From an uncultured Verrucomicrobiota bacterium (GTDB lineage Bacteria; Verrucomicrobiota; Verrucomicrobiia; Limisphaerales; JADLHS01), in the NCBI GenBank assembly GCA_937894935.1, contig CALAYC010000230.1, positions 1 to 5,501 on the forward strand: a stretch of 5,501 nt of DNA, in the 5' to 3' direction. Both the position numbers and the translations under genes were made by a program. The notes beneath the pieces were generated by a model. That model saw only the letters and a program-made list of their open reading frames with translations, was not told the origin of the DNA and did no database searches. Of this stretch, positions 4,546-5,501 are shown in pieces. Every line of letters begins with the position of its first letter. The first letter of the stretch is position 1.

Positions 4546-5501
4546 TCATTCCACCCACACCGGTTGGGTGAAAGCGCCGTTGGCGGCGATGTCCCACACC
4601 TCGAAGCGAATCCACTTCTGATCTTTCAAATCCACCGGAACACGGAGCGTGCGCTGACTGAAGGATTCCGTGTCGATGAGATCAATGCGTTGGCGACGAA
4701 TGGTTTTGCCGTCTCCGGAAACCACTTCGGCAAACGCCAACGGGAAAGTCCATTCGAGTTCAGCGACCAGTTCCGCTTTGGAGTTCTGCGCGGCGGAGAT
4801 GGTTTCGCCGCTTTGTTTGTTCGCAACGGTGAATTTCGGAATCAGAATTTCACCGGTGGTCGTAAAGAACTCACCGCGGCGTAACCCGTCGAGAATCGAC
4901 TGCCAGCCATCCTGATAACGCGGGATTTTGTCGAGGCGCAGGTAGTTGATGTTCATGTGCGCGTAGAGTTCGTAATCCGGTTCGACGCGGAACACGTCCA
5001 CTTCGCCGAGAATTTGTTTGCGCTGCCCCCATTGATTCATGTCGTCGAGCAAGTCGAGTACGCGCCAACCAAGCGTGGAGCGGGACAAATCGGAGGGCAT
5101 GGATTTCCATGCGGCGCCGAGGAAGTGATCGCTCTGGTAAAAATCTTTTTCGCGATAGCTGTCGGGAAAATCCTTTGAACTCTTGATGCGGGCGTGTGCG
5201 GTCCACATCAGACCGTTTTCCTTTTTCATCAGGTTCAACACATCTGCGCTGCTGCCGACGCGATAGACAGTGCCGTAGCCGGGGACCTGTTCTTCAAACG
5301 GTTCATTCGCGCCGCGATTGAGCACCCAGTAAACGGGTTTGGGAAAGAAGCTCATCCAGTGACCGCCGAGATGCACGTTGGGTTCTTCACCGGGCAACAG
5401 GAGAAACTCTTTATCGGAGAGGCGCTCGCATTCTTCGTGCATGATTTTTTGCATGACGAGGCGTTCGGGCGTTTTCTGGCCGGTCGTCCAGCCGTGATGA
5501 A
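4546..5501 (-). CDS. PHP/CehA-McbA-like metallohydrolase, 3' part
   Basis: The reading frame is open to the right window edge, so this is the C-terminal 317 residues of a longer protein; the internal ATG at 5454 is not its start. It resembles PHP-fold (CehA/McbA family) metal-dependent hydrolases of PVC bacteria. Visible features are HHGW at the edge, LLLPGEEPNVHLGGHWMSFF (a PGxE motif followed by His residues, likely metal ligands), MWTAHAR with another possible ligand His, SDHFLGAAWKSMPSDLS, LGWRVLDLLDDMNQWG, and ELYAHMNINYLRLDKIP. The last ~90 residues look like a beta-rich accessory domain ending in WDIAANGAFTQPVWVE. The substrate is unknown; the fold acts on phosphoesters or similar bonds. 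Any signal peptide would lie outside the window. It ends 63 bp before the mqnE stub on the same strand, with no strong terminator between them. Confidence 0.68.
   Translation of the reverse strand, partial: HHGWTTGQKTPERLVMQKIMHEECERLSDKEFLLLPGEEPNVHLGGHWMSFFPKPVYWVLNRGANEPFEEQVPGYGTVYRVGSSADVLNLMKKENGLMWTAHARIKSSKDFPDSYREKDFYQSDHFLGAAWKSMPSDLSRSTLGWRVLDLLDDMNQWGQRKQILGEVDVFRVEPDYELYAHMNINYLRLDKIPRYQDGWQSILDGLRRGEFFTTTGEILIPKFTVANKQSGETISAAQNSKAELVAELEWTFPLAFAEVVSGDGKTIRRQRIDLIDTESFSQRTLRVPVDLKDQKWIRFEVWDIAANGAFTQPVWVE

Noticed and set aside
4871..5206. Minus-strand open frame of 111 codons overlapping the PHP-like gene in another frame
   Set aside because: Arg-rich, motif-free and on the same strand as the well-patterned PHP-like frame, which accounts for the sequence.

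Overview
The window looks like a chromosomal segment from a Verrucomicrobiota-like bacterium (PVC group). The main evidence is the prepilin-type protein on the plus strand. It combines a GFTLIELLVVIAIIAILA N-terminus, the MLLPAL continuation and a C-terminal H-x9-DG motif, an architecture amplified in Verrucomicrobia, Lentisphaerae and Planctomycetes. A futalosine-pathway menaquinone gene (mqnE) and a PHP/CehA-type protein fit the same assignment. The assignment is inference, since there is no rRNA or marker gene here.

Layout. Positions 30-239 (minus) encode a small DUF2007-type protein. A divergent prepilin-like gene follows on the plus strand (342-995). It converges on a long minus-strand block across a hairpin-bearing gap (996-1147). 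Read in its own direction from the right, the block begins with the 3' part of a PHP/CehA-McbA-like metallohydrolase that enters from beyond the right edge (stop at 4546). Next come a broken copy of the mqnE 5' end (4393-4482), a UPF0175 antitoxin and DUF3368 PIN-like toxin pair (4383-3680), intact mqnE (3663-2407), and a kelch-like putative lipoprotein (2410-1148). From the antitoxin onward the genes overlap by 4 bp (ATGA), are spaced by 16 bp, then overlap by 4 bp (GTGA), so they probably form one operon.

The most interesting feature is the history of mqnE. The first 19 codons occur twice, 819 bp apart, and the toxin-antitoxin module lies exactly between the two copies. Upstream of the module is a 5' stub that runs into a stop. 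Downstream is the intact gene, starting just after the toxin stop codon. The copies differ mainly at third codon positions, so they appear to have diverged as working genes before being brought together. This looks like insertion of a module at the 5' end of a menaquinone gene with the gene start restored.

mqnE also carries two apparent additions. One is a palindromic segment of about 65 bp (3184-3248) read in frame, inserting roughly 22-26 residues. The other is a 30-residue C-terminal tail that contains a short heptamer repeat and ends in the GTGA overlap with the lipoprotein gene. A near-perfect 33-nt hairpin also lies inside the lipoprotein coding sequence (2043-2075). No RNA genes, CRISPR arrays or transposase genes were seen.
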